From: Bacteroidia bacterium
Lineage (GTDB): Bacteria; Bacteroidota; Bacteroidia; NS11-12g; UBA955
Assembly (NCBI GenBank): GCA_030158725.1
Contig: JAOASJ010000127.1
Span: 35,511 to 99,510, forward strand
Length of the DNA: 64,000 nucleotides
Direction of reading: 5' to 3'
The translations under genes were made by a program, and so were the position numbers. The notes beneath the pieces are model-generated. The model saw only the letters and a list, made by a program, of their open reading frames with translations. It had not been told where the DNA came from and made no database searches. Shown piece after piece: positions 54,798-63,917 of this stretch (its first letter is position 1; the number at the start of each line of letters is the position of its first letter).

Positions 54798-54808
54798 TTA
54801 TAGCACAT

Positions 54809-54839
54809 AAAAAAACCCTCTGATTAGGAGGGTTTTTTA
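54809..54839 (-). terminator. Terminator of dnaK
   Basis: ACCCTC with GAGGGT plus flanking A/T pairs forms a stem of about 11 bp. On the minus strand it is followed by a T-run, 15 bases after the dnaK stop. Confidence 0.88.
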
Positions 54840-54854
54840 TTGAGTATATTATAA

Positions 54855-56756
54855 TTATTTAACTTCTTCGAAAGATACATCTTCAACATCAGCACCGCCT
54901 GCATTGTTAGCACCCTCGTTGTTAGGGGCACCTTCAGTTTGGCCAGCAGCTTGTTGAGCATTGTAAATGTCTTGGCTTGCAGCTTCCCATGCTTTGTTTA
55001 AAGTTTCAGAAGCAGCATCACAAGCAGCAACATCTTTATTTTGATGTGCAGTTTTTAATTGCGCCAAAGCATCTTCAATCGCTTGTTTTTTATCTGCTGG
55101 CAATTTCTCGCCGTATTCTTTCAGATTTTTTTCTGAAGTGAACACTAGAGTATCTGCAGCATTTAATTTTTCGATTTCTTCTTTTGCTCTTTTATCGCTT
55201 TCAGCATTGGCTTCCGCTTCTTGCTTCATTTTTTCGATTTCTTCTTTGCTTAATCCGCTTGAACTTTCAATTCTGATTTTTTGTTCTTTTCCAGTTCCTT
55301 TGTCTTTAGCACTTACGTTTAAGATACCGTTGGCATCAATGTCAAACGTAACTTCAATTTGAGGAACACCTCTTTGTGCAGGCGGGATACCATCTAAGTT
55401 AAACATACCAATGGTTCTGTTGTCTTTTGCCAAAGGACGCTCGCCTTGTAACACGTGCAATTGAACGCTCGGTTGGTTGTCGGCAGCCGTACTAAATGTT
55501 TCACTTTTCTTGGTAGGGATGGTGGTATTAGATTCAATCAATTTGGTCATTACACCACCGTAGGTTTCGATACCTAAGCTCAAAGGAGTAACATCTAACA
55601 ACAAGACATCTTTTACTTCACCGGTTAACACACCACCTTGAATTGCAGCACCTACAGCAACTACTTCATCTGGGTTAACACCTTTGTTAGGCGCTTTTCC
55701 AAAGAATTTTTCTACTGCAGCTTGAACTGCTGGGATACGGGTGCTACCACCTACTAGAATTACTTCGTCAATATCACTGGTGCTTAAGCCAGCATTTTTA
55801 AGTGCTGAACGGCAAGGATCAATGGTTCTTTGTACCAATGAATCTACCAGTTGTTCAAATTTTGCTTTGCTTAATGTACGCACTAAGTGTTTAGGAATAC
55901 CGTCAACTGGCATAATGTATGGCAAGTTGATTTCGGTATTGTTGGTGCTCGACAATTCGATTTTTGCTTTTTCAGCAGCCTCTTTCAATCTTTGAAGAGC
56001 CATTGGGTCTTTGCTTAAATCTAAACCACCGTTTTCATCTTTGAATTCTTGAACCAACCATTCGATGATTTCTTGGTCAAAGTCATCACCACCTAAGTGG
56101 GTATCACCGTCGGTTGATTTAACTTCAAACACACCATCACCTAATTCCAATACAGATACGTCGTGGGTTCCACCACCACAGTCGAACACAACAATTTTCA
56201 TTTCTGTATTCTTTTTATCCATGCCATAAGCCAAGGCAGCAGCAGTTGGCTCGTTGATGATTCTGCGAACGTTTAGTCCTGCAATTTCACCAGCCTCTTT
56301 TGTTGCTTGTCTTTGTGCATCGTTAAAATAAGCAGGTACTGTGATAACCGCTTCTTTAACTTCAGTTCCCAAATAGTCTTCAGCAGTTTTCTTCATTTTT
56401 TGAAGAATCATTGCACTGATTTCTTGTGGGGTGTATAATCTATCGTCAATTTTTACTCTTGGCGTATTGTTGTCGCCTTTTACCACTTCATACGGAACTC
56501 TACCAGCTTCCATTGTTACTTGGTCGAAGGAGTTTCCCATAAATCTCTTAATAGAGAAAATGGTGTTTTTTGGGTTGGTAATGGCCTGACGTTTTGCAGG
56601 GTCACCAATTTTTCTTTCGCCATCTTTCATAAAACCTACTACAGATGGAGTTGTGCGTTTGCCCTCGCTGTTCGCGATAACAACTGGCTCATTGCCTTCC
56701 ATTACAGATACACAACTGTTGGTTGTACCTAAATCTATTCCAATTATTTTGCTCAT
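54855..56756 (-). CDS. dnaK: Molecular chaperone DnaK (Hsp70)
   Basis: A full-length 633-residue Hsp70. The ATPase domain starts [18 protein letters not shown] and contains [32 protein letters not shown] (Thr to His in the usual GGGTFD motif) and [11 protein letters not shown]. The substrate domain has [17 protein letters not shown]. The C-terminal lid ends in the acidic tail [13 protein letters not shown]. No grpE or dnaJ is adjacent. It is transcribed from its own promoter (56796-56828) and ends at a terminator. Confidence 0.98.
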   Translation of the reverse strand: MSKIIGIDLGTTNSCVSVMEGNEPVVIANSEGKRTTPSVVGFMKDGERKIGDPAKRQAITNPKNTIFSIKRFMGNSFDQVTMEAGRVPYEVVKGDNNTPRVKIDDRLYTPQEISAMILQKMKKTAEDYLGTEVKEAVITVPAYFNDAQRQATKEAGEIAGLNVRRIINEPTAAALAYGMDKKNTEMKIVVFDCGGGTHDVSVLELGDGVFEVKSTDGDTHLGGDDFDQEIIEWLVQEFKDENGGLDLSKDPMALQRLKEAAEKAKIELSSTNNTEINLPYIMPVDGIPKHLVRTLSKAKFEQLVDSLVQRTIDPCRSALKNAGLSTSDIDEVILVGGSTRIPAVQAAVEKFFGKAPNKGVNPDEVVAVGAAIQGGVLTGEVKDVLLLDVTPLSLGIETYGGVMTKLIESNTTIPTKKSETFSTAADNQPSVQLHVLQGERPLAKDNRTIGMFNLDGIPPAQRGVPQIEVTFDIDANGILNVSAKDKGTGKEQKIRIESSSGLSKEEIEKMKQEAEANAESDKRAKEEIEKLNAADTLVFTSEKNLKEYGEKLPADKKQAIEDALAQLKTAHQNKDVAACDAASETLNKAWEAASQDIYNAQQAAGQTEGAPNNEGANNAGGADVEDVSFEEVK

Positions 56757-56795
56757 AAAAATGTTATTTACTGTTTAGTAATAACTCTTTGTTTT

Positions 56796-56828
56796 CAAAC
56801 CTAGTGCCACAGCGTAAAAACTGACAAA
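56796..56828 (-). promoter_or_regulatory. Promoter of dnaK
   Basis: On the minus strand TTTG (56828-56825), a 21-base spacer and TAGGTTTG (56803-56796) match the Bacteroidota consensus. The implied leader is about 33 bases. No CIRCE-type inverted repeat was seen between it and the gene, so a HrcA-type operator is not evident. Confidence 0.65.
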
Positions 56829-56944
56829 CATGTGATTTTTGTCTAGTATAGAAGAAATTTATGACACAAAGTATGTCAAAAAGTCCTAAAACAAAGACTT
56901 CTTAAGCGGATACTTCTTGTTGTGTGGAGTGAAAGGGTGTTGAC

Positions 56945-57937
56945 TTATTTTACAAAGCCCAGTACTTTGTATTCAAAAGTACCAACAATTACATTTTTAG
57001 TGGTTTCAGACAAAGACACCTCATCTATGTAATAGGTATTGCGCGACGCGAAAATGCCTATGCCATTGCTAACATTGGTGTATTCACTTTGCTTTTGTAC
57101 AATGCCAATAGATGGCGTAGAAGCTTGTATGTAATTGTCAAGTTCCAAATTGCCACTCACCAATTCGAAAGCACAAGGTCTGAATTTGCGGATGACGTTT
57201 GGATTCACAGGAATATTGCCCAACAATTGGTCGTAAAACATAATGCCTGAAACTCTTTGGAAAACAAATTCATTTCCAAAATCACTAATGCTTCTATAGC
57301 TTCTTAAGATTTTCCAAGCAATGGTTTTATCGGTTTTAATACTGGTGTCTGCTTTGTCTATTTCTGTGTAGTTGAAATGGAAATAGGCATCGTAAATCTT
57401 TCCTTTTTTTGGTGCTTGAAATTGAATCTGTATGGTGCTGGTGGTTTGAATAGAAATAATTCTTTGTGCCGGTGATACAGGATAAGCCACAAAAGGGGTG
57501 TTTACAATATTGGTTTTGGCTATAACCTTTTTGCCAGAACTTGGCAGGGTCATTTCAAACTGATATGTGTAAGTATTGTAAATTCTTTGGTTGGTGACGT
57601 AAATATAGTTTGGCGAATTGGCAAAGTAACCGCTGTCTTTTAAAGCAATATTTGCTTTTTGCAATGGAATTCTTCTGCCAGTTTCCAATTCTACAATTTC
57701 AGGTTTAATGGAATCAAAATACAAGGAATCGGCAATCTTAGCCACGTCGCTTGCTTTGGCATTTGGATTCACAAAAACTTTATTGATTTTTATGAATTGC
57801 CAAGTTTGATTAGGGTCTAATAAGCAATAGACCGAAGCATTTTCTTCGTAATTTGCAAGTACGTCAATGTCGTTAGAACACGCATTTAATAGAAAAACAC
57901 AGAGTAATGGGAATAAATATCGAAAACAAGGTCTCAT
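56945..57937 (-). CDS. DUF4249 lipoprotein
   Basis: A 330-residue lipoprotein (lipobox LLNAC, cysteine about residue 20) of the DUF4249 family, recognised from the N-terminal pattern ENASVYCLLDPNQTWQFIKI and the later beta-rich body. DUF4249 proteins are usually encoded beside a TonB-dependent receptor and are thought to be its surface partner. Here no receptor is adjacent, so this copy is an orphan within the window. The start is 47 bases from the divergent gene at 57984. Confidence 0.8.
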   Translation of the reverse strand: MRPCFRYLFPLLCVFLLNACSNDIDVLANYEENASVYCLLDPNQTWQFIKINKVFVNPNAKASDVAKIADSLYFDSIKPEIVELETGRRIPLQKANIALKDSGYFANSPNYIYVTNQRIYNTYTYQFEMTLPSSGKKVIAKTNIVNTPFVAYPVSPAQRIISIQTTSTIQIQFQAPKKGKIYDAYFHFNYTEIDKADTSIKTDKTIAWKILRSYRSISDFGNEFVFQRVSGIMFYDQLLGNIPVNPNVIRKFRPCAFELVSGNLELDNYIQASTPSIGIVQKQSEYTNVSNGIGIFASRNTYYIDEVSLSETTKNVIVGTFEYKVLGFVK

Positions 57938-57952
57938 TTACGTAATTTGTAT

Positions 57953-57960
57953 TAATTTTG
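57953..57960 (+). promoter_or_regulatory. -7 box of the secreted coiled-coil protein gene
   Basis: TAATTTTG fits TAnnTTTG. The predicted transcript start, near 57967, supports the ATG at 57984 over the upstream ATG at 57969 and over the longer frame from 57867. No clear -33 element was found. Confidence 0.45.
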
Positions 57961-57983
57961 CCTTTTTAATGGCCAATGCAAAG

Positions 57984-59351
57984 ATGAAGAAATTAATTGT
58001 AATTTGGGTGCTTAGTTGCGGATTTTTTGCGCAGGCTCAACAGGTCAACAAAGATTTTACTAAATTATTGCTCAACGATCAATTTGATCAAGCAGATAAA
58101 AATTGGAACAGCACCTTCAATGCCGACAATCTTTTTATCGCCCAAAATGGATTTTTTGAATTGTACCGCAAATCAAAAAAGTCTGGGTATTATTTATTCC
58201 CTAACAAATCAGAAGAATATTCAGCCTTTCAAGTTGAAGCTGGTCTTGTATTTGCCGATCACAGCAACGGCAAACAAAGTGCAGGTATTTTGTTAATGGC
58301 CAATTCTGAAACCGGTGGCGGTTTGTTGGTGGAAATCAACCAAAAGAAACAGTACCGTGTGGTGCGCGTTTATAAAGACAAACAAGTTCCCCTCAATGCA
58401 AGCGGCGAAGGTTGGCAAAAAGCAAGTGATGCCATAACCAAAACCGAAAACCAAATCACCATTAAAACCTACGATAAAGTATACGACCTTTACATCAATG
58501 GCATTTTTGTTCAAACCTTTACCGATATTGAATTGAACAAAGGCAAGATTGGTATATACGTAGGACCAGACAGCAAAGTTAAGTTTGACTTTTTAAAAGT
58601 ATTGGGCGAAGACAAAACCGAATTGTTGAACCTAGAAATTAAAGATGCAAAAGGAGAGGAGCAAGCTTTTACCCAAATCATTTTAAAGTTAAAGGAGCAA
58701 ATCAACAAAAGAGACAAGGACATTGACGATTACAAAACCAAATTGAAACTTTGTGAATCAGGTGGTTTTGGAAAAGCAGGTAGCGACACCGCGGCCAATA
58801 ATTTAAGAAACCGTTTGTTGGCTAAAGTGGCTGTCTTGGAAGAAGAAAACAACGACTTACAAATTAAGGTTGTGGGCATGGAAGAAGAGATTAAAGCCTT
58901 AAACGATTTCAAAACAGGGGTGGAGAAAGGCAACGATGGCGACATTGTAATCAACTTAACCAATATGGTGAGCAACCAAAAAGCCAGTTTGGATGCCTTG
59001 GAAAAAACCAATAAAGCGTTGAACGAAGAAAACAACAGTTTGTTTATGGAGACCAAAGACTTAACCAAAGCTTTAGACCGTGCGACAAACGAAATTACCA
59101 TATTAAAAGCCAATCAAGTGGTTTATCAAAGTGAAATAGACAGTTTGAAAAAACAAATCTTAATCTTGAAAGATTCTATTGTGAAAAAGCAAATAGAGCT
59201 TAATGGCAAAAATGGTTTACCAGAAAAAGAATTGACTGAAGACGAAAAGCTTCAACTCATGATAGAGAAAGAACGCGAAGAACGCCGCAAGCGCAGAGAG
59301 GAAGAAGAGCGCAAACGCAAAGAAGCGGAGCAAAACAACGGCAACGGTTAA
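57984..59351 (+). CDS. Secreted protein with LamG-like sandwich and coiled coil
   Basis: About 455 residues from ATG 57984. A signal peptide ends FFAQAQ. Residues about 25-205 look like a concanavalin/LamG-type beta sandwich (GILLMANSETGGGLLVEINQ, VYDLYINGIFVQTF, GKIGIYVGPDSKVKFDFLKV), as in DUF1080-like sugar-binding domains. The rest is a long coiled coil rich in Lys, Glu and Leu, ending in a very charged Arg/Glu tail (KEREERRKRREEEERKRKEA). No catalytic residue is visible. It may bind glycan and form a fibrous or scaffold part in the envelope (inference). It overlaps the next gene (TAATG). Confidence 0.65.
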   Translation: MKKLIVIWVLSCGFFAQAQQVNKDFTKLLLNDQFDQADKNWNSTFNADNLFIAQNGFFELYRKSKKSGYYLFPNKSEEYSAFQVEAGLVFADHSNGKQSAGILLMANSETGGGLLVEINQKKQYRVVRVYKDKQVPLNASGEGWQKASDAITKTENQITIKTYDKVYDLYINGIFVQTFTDIELNKGKIGIYVGPDSKVKFDFLKVLGEDKTELLNLEIKDAKGEEQAFTQIILKLKEQINKRDKDIDDYKTKLKLCESGGFGKAGSDTAANNLRNRLLAKVAVLEEENNDLQIKVVGMEEEIKALNDFKTGVEKGNDGDIVINLTNMVSNQKASLDALEKTNKALNEENNSLFMETKDLTKALDRATNEITILKANQVVYQSEIDSLKKQILILKDSIVKKQIELNGKNGLPEKELTEDEKLQLMIEKEREERRKRREEEERKRKEAEQNNGNG

Positions 59352-59728
59352 TGCGTATAGTTAGTCAATTATTACTCTCTATTTTAACCCTAAACAATAA
59401 GAATGTATTGGCCATGGCTTTATGGCCTTTTGTGATATACAAGGACAAAAAGACCAGTGAGAATGCGGTAATACGCAACCACGAAAAAATCCACCACAGG
59501 CAACAAATCGAGTTGTTAATCCTTCCATTTTATATTTGGTATTTTATTGAATATTGGGTGGGCATGTTTAAGTGTAAATTCAAACACGAAATTGCCTATC
59601 GAAACATTAGTTTCGAAATGGAGGCTTACGACCAAGAACGGAATATGGACTATTTGAAACACAGGCCTTATTTTTCAAGTTGGAAATACTTTAAAATCAA
59701 AATCAAGAAAAATGCTAAGCGTACATAA
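59351..59728 (+). CDS. Small membrane protein with HExxH motif
   Basis: A 125-residue protein with one or two hydrophobic segments (about residues 5-30 and 52-72). A zincin-like HEKIHHRQQ motif (His44, Glu45, His48) stands just before the second segment and a conserved-looking acidic cluster, FEMEAYDQE, lies about 50 residues later. This layout recurs in a small uncharacterised Bacteroidota family. It could be a minimal membrane metallopeptidase, but this is inference from the motif alone. Its start overlaps the upstream stop by one base, and its end overlaps the GNAT gene by 17 bases. Confidence 0.65.
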   Translation: MRIVSQLLLSILTLNNKNVLAMALWPFVIYKDKKTSENAVIRNHEKIHHRQQIELLILPFYIWYFIEYWVGMFKCKFKHEIAYRNISFEMEAYDQERNMDYLKHRPYFSSWKYFKIKIKKNAKRT

Positions 59729-60134
59729 AATAACAAATAAAGAAGATCTAGAAAAGGCATTTGCCGTGAGACACCGCGTCTTTGTTATAGAACAGATGGT
59801 TGATTCGAGCGAAGAATACGACGACGATGACCATCAATGTACCCACTTTTTAGCCTTAGTAGATGGCGTGGCTTGTGGCACTGCTCGTTGGCGTTTTAAA
59901 GAAAAAGGCATTATCAAATTGGAGCGTTTTGCAGTAGATGCAAAATTCAGAAAAACAGGGGTGGGCGCAGCCTTGGTAAAAGCGGTGGTGGCCGACTTGC
60001 CTTACGCTGAAAAAGTAATGATGCACGCGCAAATACATGCCATTCCGTTTTATGAGAAATTTGGTTTTGTAGCCTACGGACCAGAATTCGACGAGGCAGG
60101 TATCAGACATTTCGCCATGAAATTGGTCTTATAA
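59712..60134 (+). CDS. GNAT-family acetyltransferase (ElaA-like)
   Basis: A 140-residue GCN5-related N-acetyltransferase. The N-terminal AFAVRHRVFVIEQMVDSSEEYD motif is typical of the ElaA/YjcF group. The acetyl-CoA loop is RFAVDAKFRKTGVGAALVKA and the C-terminal part has AQIHAIPFYEKFGFVAYG. The acceptor is unknown. It starts inside the preceding membrane protein gene, which suggests coupled translation. Confidence 0.88.
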   Translation: MLSVHKITNKEDLEKAFAVRHRVFVIEQMVDSSEEYDDDDHQCTHFLALVDGVACGTARWRFKEKGIIKLERFAVDAKFRKTGVGAALVKAVVADLPYAEKVMMHAQIHAIPFYEKFGFVAYGPEFDEAGIRHFAMKLVL

Positions 60135-60210
60135 CAAAAGTAATTCTCTGTTACTTTGCCTTCAAATACCCAATAATTTTATTTAATTTCGCCCCTAAAT
60201 CAAATTGTAT

Positions 60211-60954
60211 ATGTTAAAAGGAAAAACATCACTGATTACAGGTGCAAGCAGAGGAATCGGAAAAGGAATTGCCGAAGTATTTGCTAAAAATGGTTCAAAC
60301 ATTGCCTTCACTTTTGCCAGTTCTGTAGAAAAAGCCAAAGCTTTTGAAGAAGAATTGTCTGCTAAATACGGCGTAAAAGTAAAAGGTTATCAAAGCGATG
60401 CCTCAGATTACAATGCGGCTATGGCGCTTGCTGATCAAGTTGTTGCTGATTTTGGCAGCATTGATGTTTTAATTAACAACGCCGGTATCACCCGCGATAC
60501 TTTGTTGATGCGTATGTCAGAAGAACAATGGGATGAGGTAATCAATACCAATCTAAAATCGACTTTCAATTTAACCAAAGCTTGCTTAAAAACTTTCTTG
60601 AAAAACAGAGCAGGTAGTATCATCAATATGTCTTCAATTGTTGGATTAACTGGCAATGCTGGACAATCTAACTATGCTGCTTCTAAAGCTGGTATGATAG
60701 GATTTACAAAATCAATGGCCAAAGAACTTGGCAGTAGAAATGTACGTTGCAATGCAATTGCTCCTGGTTTTATTGAAACTGAAATGACAGCAAGTTTAGA
60801 TGCAGACGTTAAAAAACAATGGATAGATACTATTCCGTTGAAGCGCGGTGGTTCTACCGACGATGTTGCAAATGCTTGTTTGTTCTTAGCTTCAGATATG
60901 AGTACTTATATCACTGGTCAAACTTTAAATGTTTGCGGTGGTATGGTTATTTAA
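60211..60954 (+). CDS. fabG: 3-oxoacyl-[acyl-carrier-protein] reductase
   Basis: A 247-residue SDR enzyme of fatty-acid elongation, reducing 3-ketoacyl-ACP with NADPH. From ATG 60211 it opens MLKGKTSLITGASRGIGKG. It shows NNAGITRDTLLMRMSEEQWD, the catalytic serine in NMSSIVGLTGNAGQ, the YAASKAGM Tyr-Lys pair and APGFIETEMT, all strong FabG signatures. An in-frame TTG two codons upstream (60205) is a less likely start. The other fab genes are not in the window. Confidence 0.93.
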   Translation: MLKGKTSLITGASRGIGKGIAEVFAKNGSNIAFTFASSVEKAKAFEEELSAKYGVKVKGYQSDASDYNAAMALADQVVADFGSIDVLINNAGITRDTLLMRMSEEQWDEVINTNLKSTFNLTKACLKTFLKNRAGSIINMSSIVGLTGNAGQSNYAASKAGMIGFTKSMAKELGSRNVRCNAIAPGFIETEMTASLDADVKKQWIDTIPLKRGGSTDDVANACLFLASDMSTYITGQTLNVCGGMVI

Positions 60955-60988
60955 GCCTTTATTTTTATACGTATAATTACACGCAGCA

Positions 60989-61822
60989 ATGGCATTAGAC
61001 CAGGAACAGGAACATTCGGAAGATAAGGAAATGTCATTTTTTGACCACATCGAAACCTTGCGCAAGCATTTGTTTCGCAGTGCGGTTTCAGTTGCGCTTT
61101 TTACCATTCTTGGATTTTTTTACATCGAGTATATTTTTGATCAAATCATTTTAGGCCCGCTGCGCAATGATTTTATCTCTTACAGACTCTTGTGTGATTT
61201 TTCACATTACCTGTATGGCAACGACCAATTTTGCATCAACAACTTAAACATTGTTTTGGTGAATTTGGAAATGTCTGGTCAATTTATGATTTCATTTAGA
61301 TTGGCTTTTCTAACGGGTATTATACTCTCTATGCCTTATTTGGTTTGGCAGTTATGGAAATTTTTAAGACCCGCTTTAACATTAAGAGAGCGTTCTAAAA
61401 CCAGAGGATTTACATTTTACATTACCTTCTTATTTATGGCAGGGGTGTGTTTTGGATACTTTGTGTTGTGCCCTATTTCTGTTAATTTCTTAAGCAATTA
61501 CACCTTAAGCTCGATGATTGAAAACAAATACACGGTTTCCAGCATCGTCTCGTTTTTGAGTTTGATTGTATTGGGAACAGGCTTGATTTTCGAATTGCCA
61601 ATCGTGATGTATTTCTTGGCAAGAATTGGAATTATATCCTCAGAATTTTTAAAGAAATACCGCAAACACTCATTTGTGGTAATACTTATAGTAGCTGCTA
61701 TTGCCACACCTCCAGATGTGGTGAGTCAAATTACTTTAACCGTTCCATTGTATTCATTGTTTGAATTGGGTATTGTAATTGTAAAGCGCGTAGAAAAACA
61801 AAAAGAAAGCGACAATGCATAA
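60989..61822 (+). CDS. tatC: Sec-independent translocase subunit TatC
   Basis: The 277-residue multi-pass core of the twin-arginine translocase. The family N-terminus is present (MSFFDHIETLRKHLFRS, with the signal-binding Glu), followed by six membrane helices and the conserved MPYLVWQLWKFLRPALTLRER region. A periplasmic insertion with paired cysteines (residues about 71-88, LLCDFSHYLYGNDQFC) is typical of Bacteroidota TatC. tatA is not adjacent. The stop overlaps rpiB by 8 bases. Confidence 0.94.
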   Translation: MALDQEQEHSEDKEMSFFDHIETLRKHLFRSAVSVALFTILGFFYIEYIFDQIILGPLRNDFISYRLLCDFSHYLYGNDQFCINNLNIVLVNLEMSGQFMISFRLAFLTGIILSMPYLVWQLWKFLRPALTLRERSKTRGFTFYITFLFMAGVCFGYFVLCPISVNFLSNYTLSSMIENKYTVSSIVSFLSLIVLGTGLIFELPIVMYFLARIGIISSEFLKKYRKHSFVVILIVAAIATPPDVVSQITLTVPLYSLFELGIVIVKRVEKQKESDNA

Positions 61823-62255
61823 ATCTATCAATATTCAAATCGGTTCTGACCACGCTGGTGTAGAACTTAAAGCAAGCATCAAATCTTACCTAGAAGCGCA
61901 AGGTTATTCGGTGCAAGATTTCGGTACCCACAACACCGATTCTATGGACTATCCAGATGTTGCACATCCAGTGGCCAATGCAGTACTTAATGATGCCAAT
62001 TCTTTGGGCATATTGATATGCGGTAGTGGCAATGGGGTTTGTTTAACCGCTAACAAACACCAAGGTATCCGTGCAGCTTTGTGTTGGTTGCCTGAGCTAG
62101 GTGCTTTGGCCCGTCAACACAACAATGCCAATATTTTGTGTTTGCCTGCCCGTTTTATTTCTGAGCAAACCGCAAAAGAAATAGTAGACGCCTACTTAAA
62201 CGCCGAGTTTGAAGGTGGAAGACACCAAAACAGAGTGAGTAAGGTTGATTGCTAA
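61815..62255 (+). CDS. rpiB: Ribose-5-phosphate isomerase B
   Basis: The 146-residue RpiB/LacA/LacB-type isomerase that interconverts ribose 5-phosphate and ribulose 5-phosphate in the pentose phosphate pathway. It has the N-terminal IQIGSDHAGVELKASI motif, the active-site cysteine in LICGSGNGVCLTANK, the DYPDVAHPVA segment, and RQHNNANILCLPARF. It is coupled to tatC by an 8-base overlap. Its stop overlaps the convergent repeat protein gene by 4 bases. Confidence 0.95.
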   Translation: MHKSINIQIGSDHAGVELKASIKSYLEAQGYSVQDFGTHNTDSMDYPDVAHPVANAVLNDANSLGILICGSGNGVCLTANKHQGIRAALCWLPELGALARQHNNANILCLPARFISEQTAKEIVDAYLNAEFEGGRHQNRVSKVDC

Positions 62256-63907
62256 AAGCGGAAAACATAGGTTCTCCGACCAGGAATCAGCATATATCCA
62301 CTTGATCCTTTGAACATCAGGCGGCTCAAGATTTGTAAATCGTAATAGGGGTGTAATCCCTTAATCAATTTTTGTTCGCTTAGTTCTCCTGAACTACTTT
62401 GATAAACGGAATATATTACCTCACCATGCATATGCAAGGTGTCATTTATGAGTATATCTCTTACCAAATTTTTGCGGGCATTGCTGTCTGAATATAAATG
62501 GTATTTTTCTTCCCTAAACATGGGTTTGTTGAACTCCTGTTTGTACAAATAAACAATTGGAGTTGGAGGTCCCCAAATGTTTTCAGAACCTATATCATTT
62601 TCATCGCCACCATCCATATTATCAAAATATTCAACCCAATCCAGTTCAAAATTCAAGTAGCTTAAATTGCCTTTTTTAGACACTGCCACATTGTTTTTAT
62701 AGATCCATTCATATTGGTTTTCTTTGTCATACCAGCGGCCATTTCTTTTATCGTTTATCAAATGGGATTCATTTACCACTTGACCATACTTGTAATTGTA
62801 GTGGTCGAAATATCTAAGTTTTCCAATGTAGTAAAAACTGTCAAACGAGTACAGAATTCCTGAATCATTATATAGTTTGTGGTAGCGGTTGTTAAGGCCT
62901 TTTCCATTGAGAAAAGCAGATTTTCGTTGTCCGTTGGCATGGCAGGTAAAACCAGAATCAAAATAGTCGCGGTTTAAAACATATTCAATTATTTTTCCAT
63001 GTTTATACCATTTACAATGCAGGCTGACCAATGTTTTAGGGTCGTAGGAACGCATTTCCATTAAGCTGTCGTTGGGGTAGTATTGAACAGTGGGACCAAA
63101 TTGCACGCCATTCTTATATTTCACTACACTTTTATATTCTAAGATTCTGAACTTGGGGCTGTAATGGTTAAAACCATAAGTGGTATATACGCCGTCTAGT
63201 TGATTGTTTTTGTAGGTACCTGATTCTATTAGGGTGTCTGAGTAATTTTCTGAAGCAAGTAGGTATTTATTGTAAGGCCCATTGGCGGTATCGTTTAAGA
63301 AATATAAAGTACTGCGGTATTGGTGGTAGCTAATATATGTCCAAAGTCCATGACGGCGACCATTTTGATAATGGCCTATAACTTTTTTACACGGCCCTTC
63401 ATCTTCATAGGGTAAAAATATTACTTCTCCATGGTAGAGTCCATTTTTATACGAACCACTCACTCGCTCTTCTTTAAATGGACCATCGAGTGTATCGTTG
63501 CGGTAATTGGCAAAGCTCAACAAGCTTCCATCGTAGGCAAAATGATTCCAAGTGCCATTTTTCATATTGTTTAGATAGTTGCCAGTAAAGACTTTAGTTC
63601 CATTCCCCAACTCATCCGAGTATGGTCCATGCAATTGCCCGTTCTTGTAGTTTAAAGTGGTAATGAAATTAAATGGCTGTTCATCTGAATAACGGGTCCA
63701 CTGCCCATCGGGCACACTGTCTTTATAATTCCCTTCCAATTGCAATTTCCCACTTGGATAATAAATCTTGACAGGCCCATTAACAAGAGGGTTGCTGGTT
63801 TGGGCTAGCAGCGTAAAAGGGTTGCAAAGGAGAAGGCATACCATTGAAAGCAAAACACAAGGGTATTTAATTTTATATTTGTATCTTATGTGTTGTGGTT
63901 TTGCCAT
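62252..63907 (-). CDS. Secreted YwqK/MORN-type repeat protein
   Basis: A 551-residue protein with a signal peptide (about residues 14-36, ending TLLAQ) and many short repeats of the form YxNGxxxGxWxxY, such as YPSGKLQLEGNYKDSVPDG, YKNGQLHGPYSDEL and YQNGRRHGLWTYIS. These are YwqK/MORN-like beta-hairpin repeats. The YwqK family was named as an antitoxin of a toxin pair, but secreted versions are common in Bacteroidota and no toxin gene is adjacent. The C-terminal part (about residues 480-551) has no repeat and ends in phenylalanine. Function unknown. Confidence 0.75.
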   Translation of the reverse strand: MAKPQHIRYKYKIKYPCVLLSMVCLLLCNPFTLLAQTSNPLVNGPVKIYYPSGKLQLEGNYKDSVPDGQWTRYSDEQPFNFITTLNYKNGQLHGPYSDELGNGTKVFTGNYLNNMKNGTWNHFAYDGSLLSFANYRNDTLDGPFKEERVSGSYKNGLYHGEVIFLPYEDEGPCKKVIGHYQNGRRHGLWTYISYHQYRSTLYFLNDTANGPYNKYLLASENYSDTLIESGTYKNNQLDGVYTTYGFNHYSPKFRILEYKSVVKYKNGVQFGPTVQYYPNDSLMEMRSYDPKTLVSLHCKWYKHGKIIEYVLNRDYFDSGFTCHANGQRKSAFLNGKGLNNRYHKLYNDSGILYSFDSFYYIGKLRYFDHYNYKYGQVVNESHLINDKRNGRWYDKENQYEWIYKNNVAVSKKGNLSYLNFELDWVEYFDNMDGGDENDIGSENIWGPPTPIVYLYKQEFNKPMFREEKYHLYSDSNARKNLVRDILINDTLHMHGEVIYSVYQSSSGELSEQKLIKGLHPYYDLQILSRLMFKGSSGYMLIPGRRTYVFRF

Positions 63908-63917
63908 GTGAGGAAAG

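Larger units (their letters stand above)
54529..54854. other. Intergenic region with two terminators and a possible small RNA
   Basis: A 326-base gap between the minus-strand genes dnaK and the sensor kinase. It contains two strong hairpins only 11 bases apart (54761-54797 and 54809-54839). The second ends dnaK. The first works on both strands and has no gene to terminate on the plus strand, so a short plus-strand RNA of about 100 bases from near 54701 is possible; a near-match -7 box CATATTTG lies at 54687-54694. No credible protein gene is seen. Confidence 0.5.

Noticed and set aside
62252..63907. YwqK gene as part of a toxin-antitoxin system
   Set aside because: It has a signal peptide, no partner toxin in the window and is much longer than a typical antitoxin.
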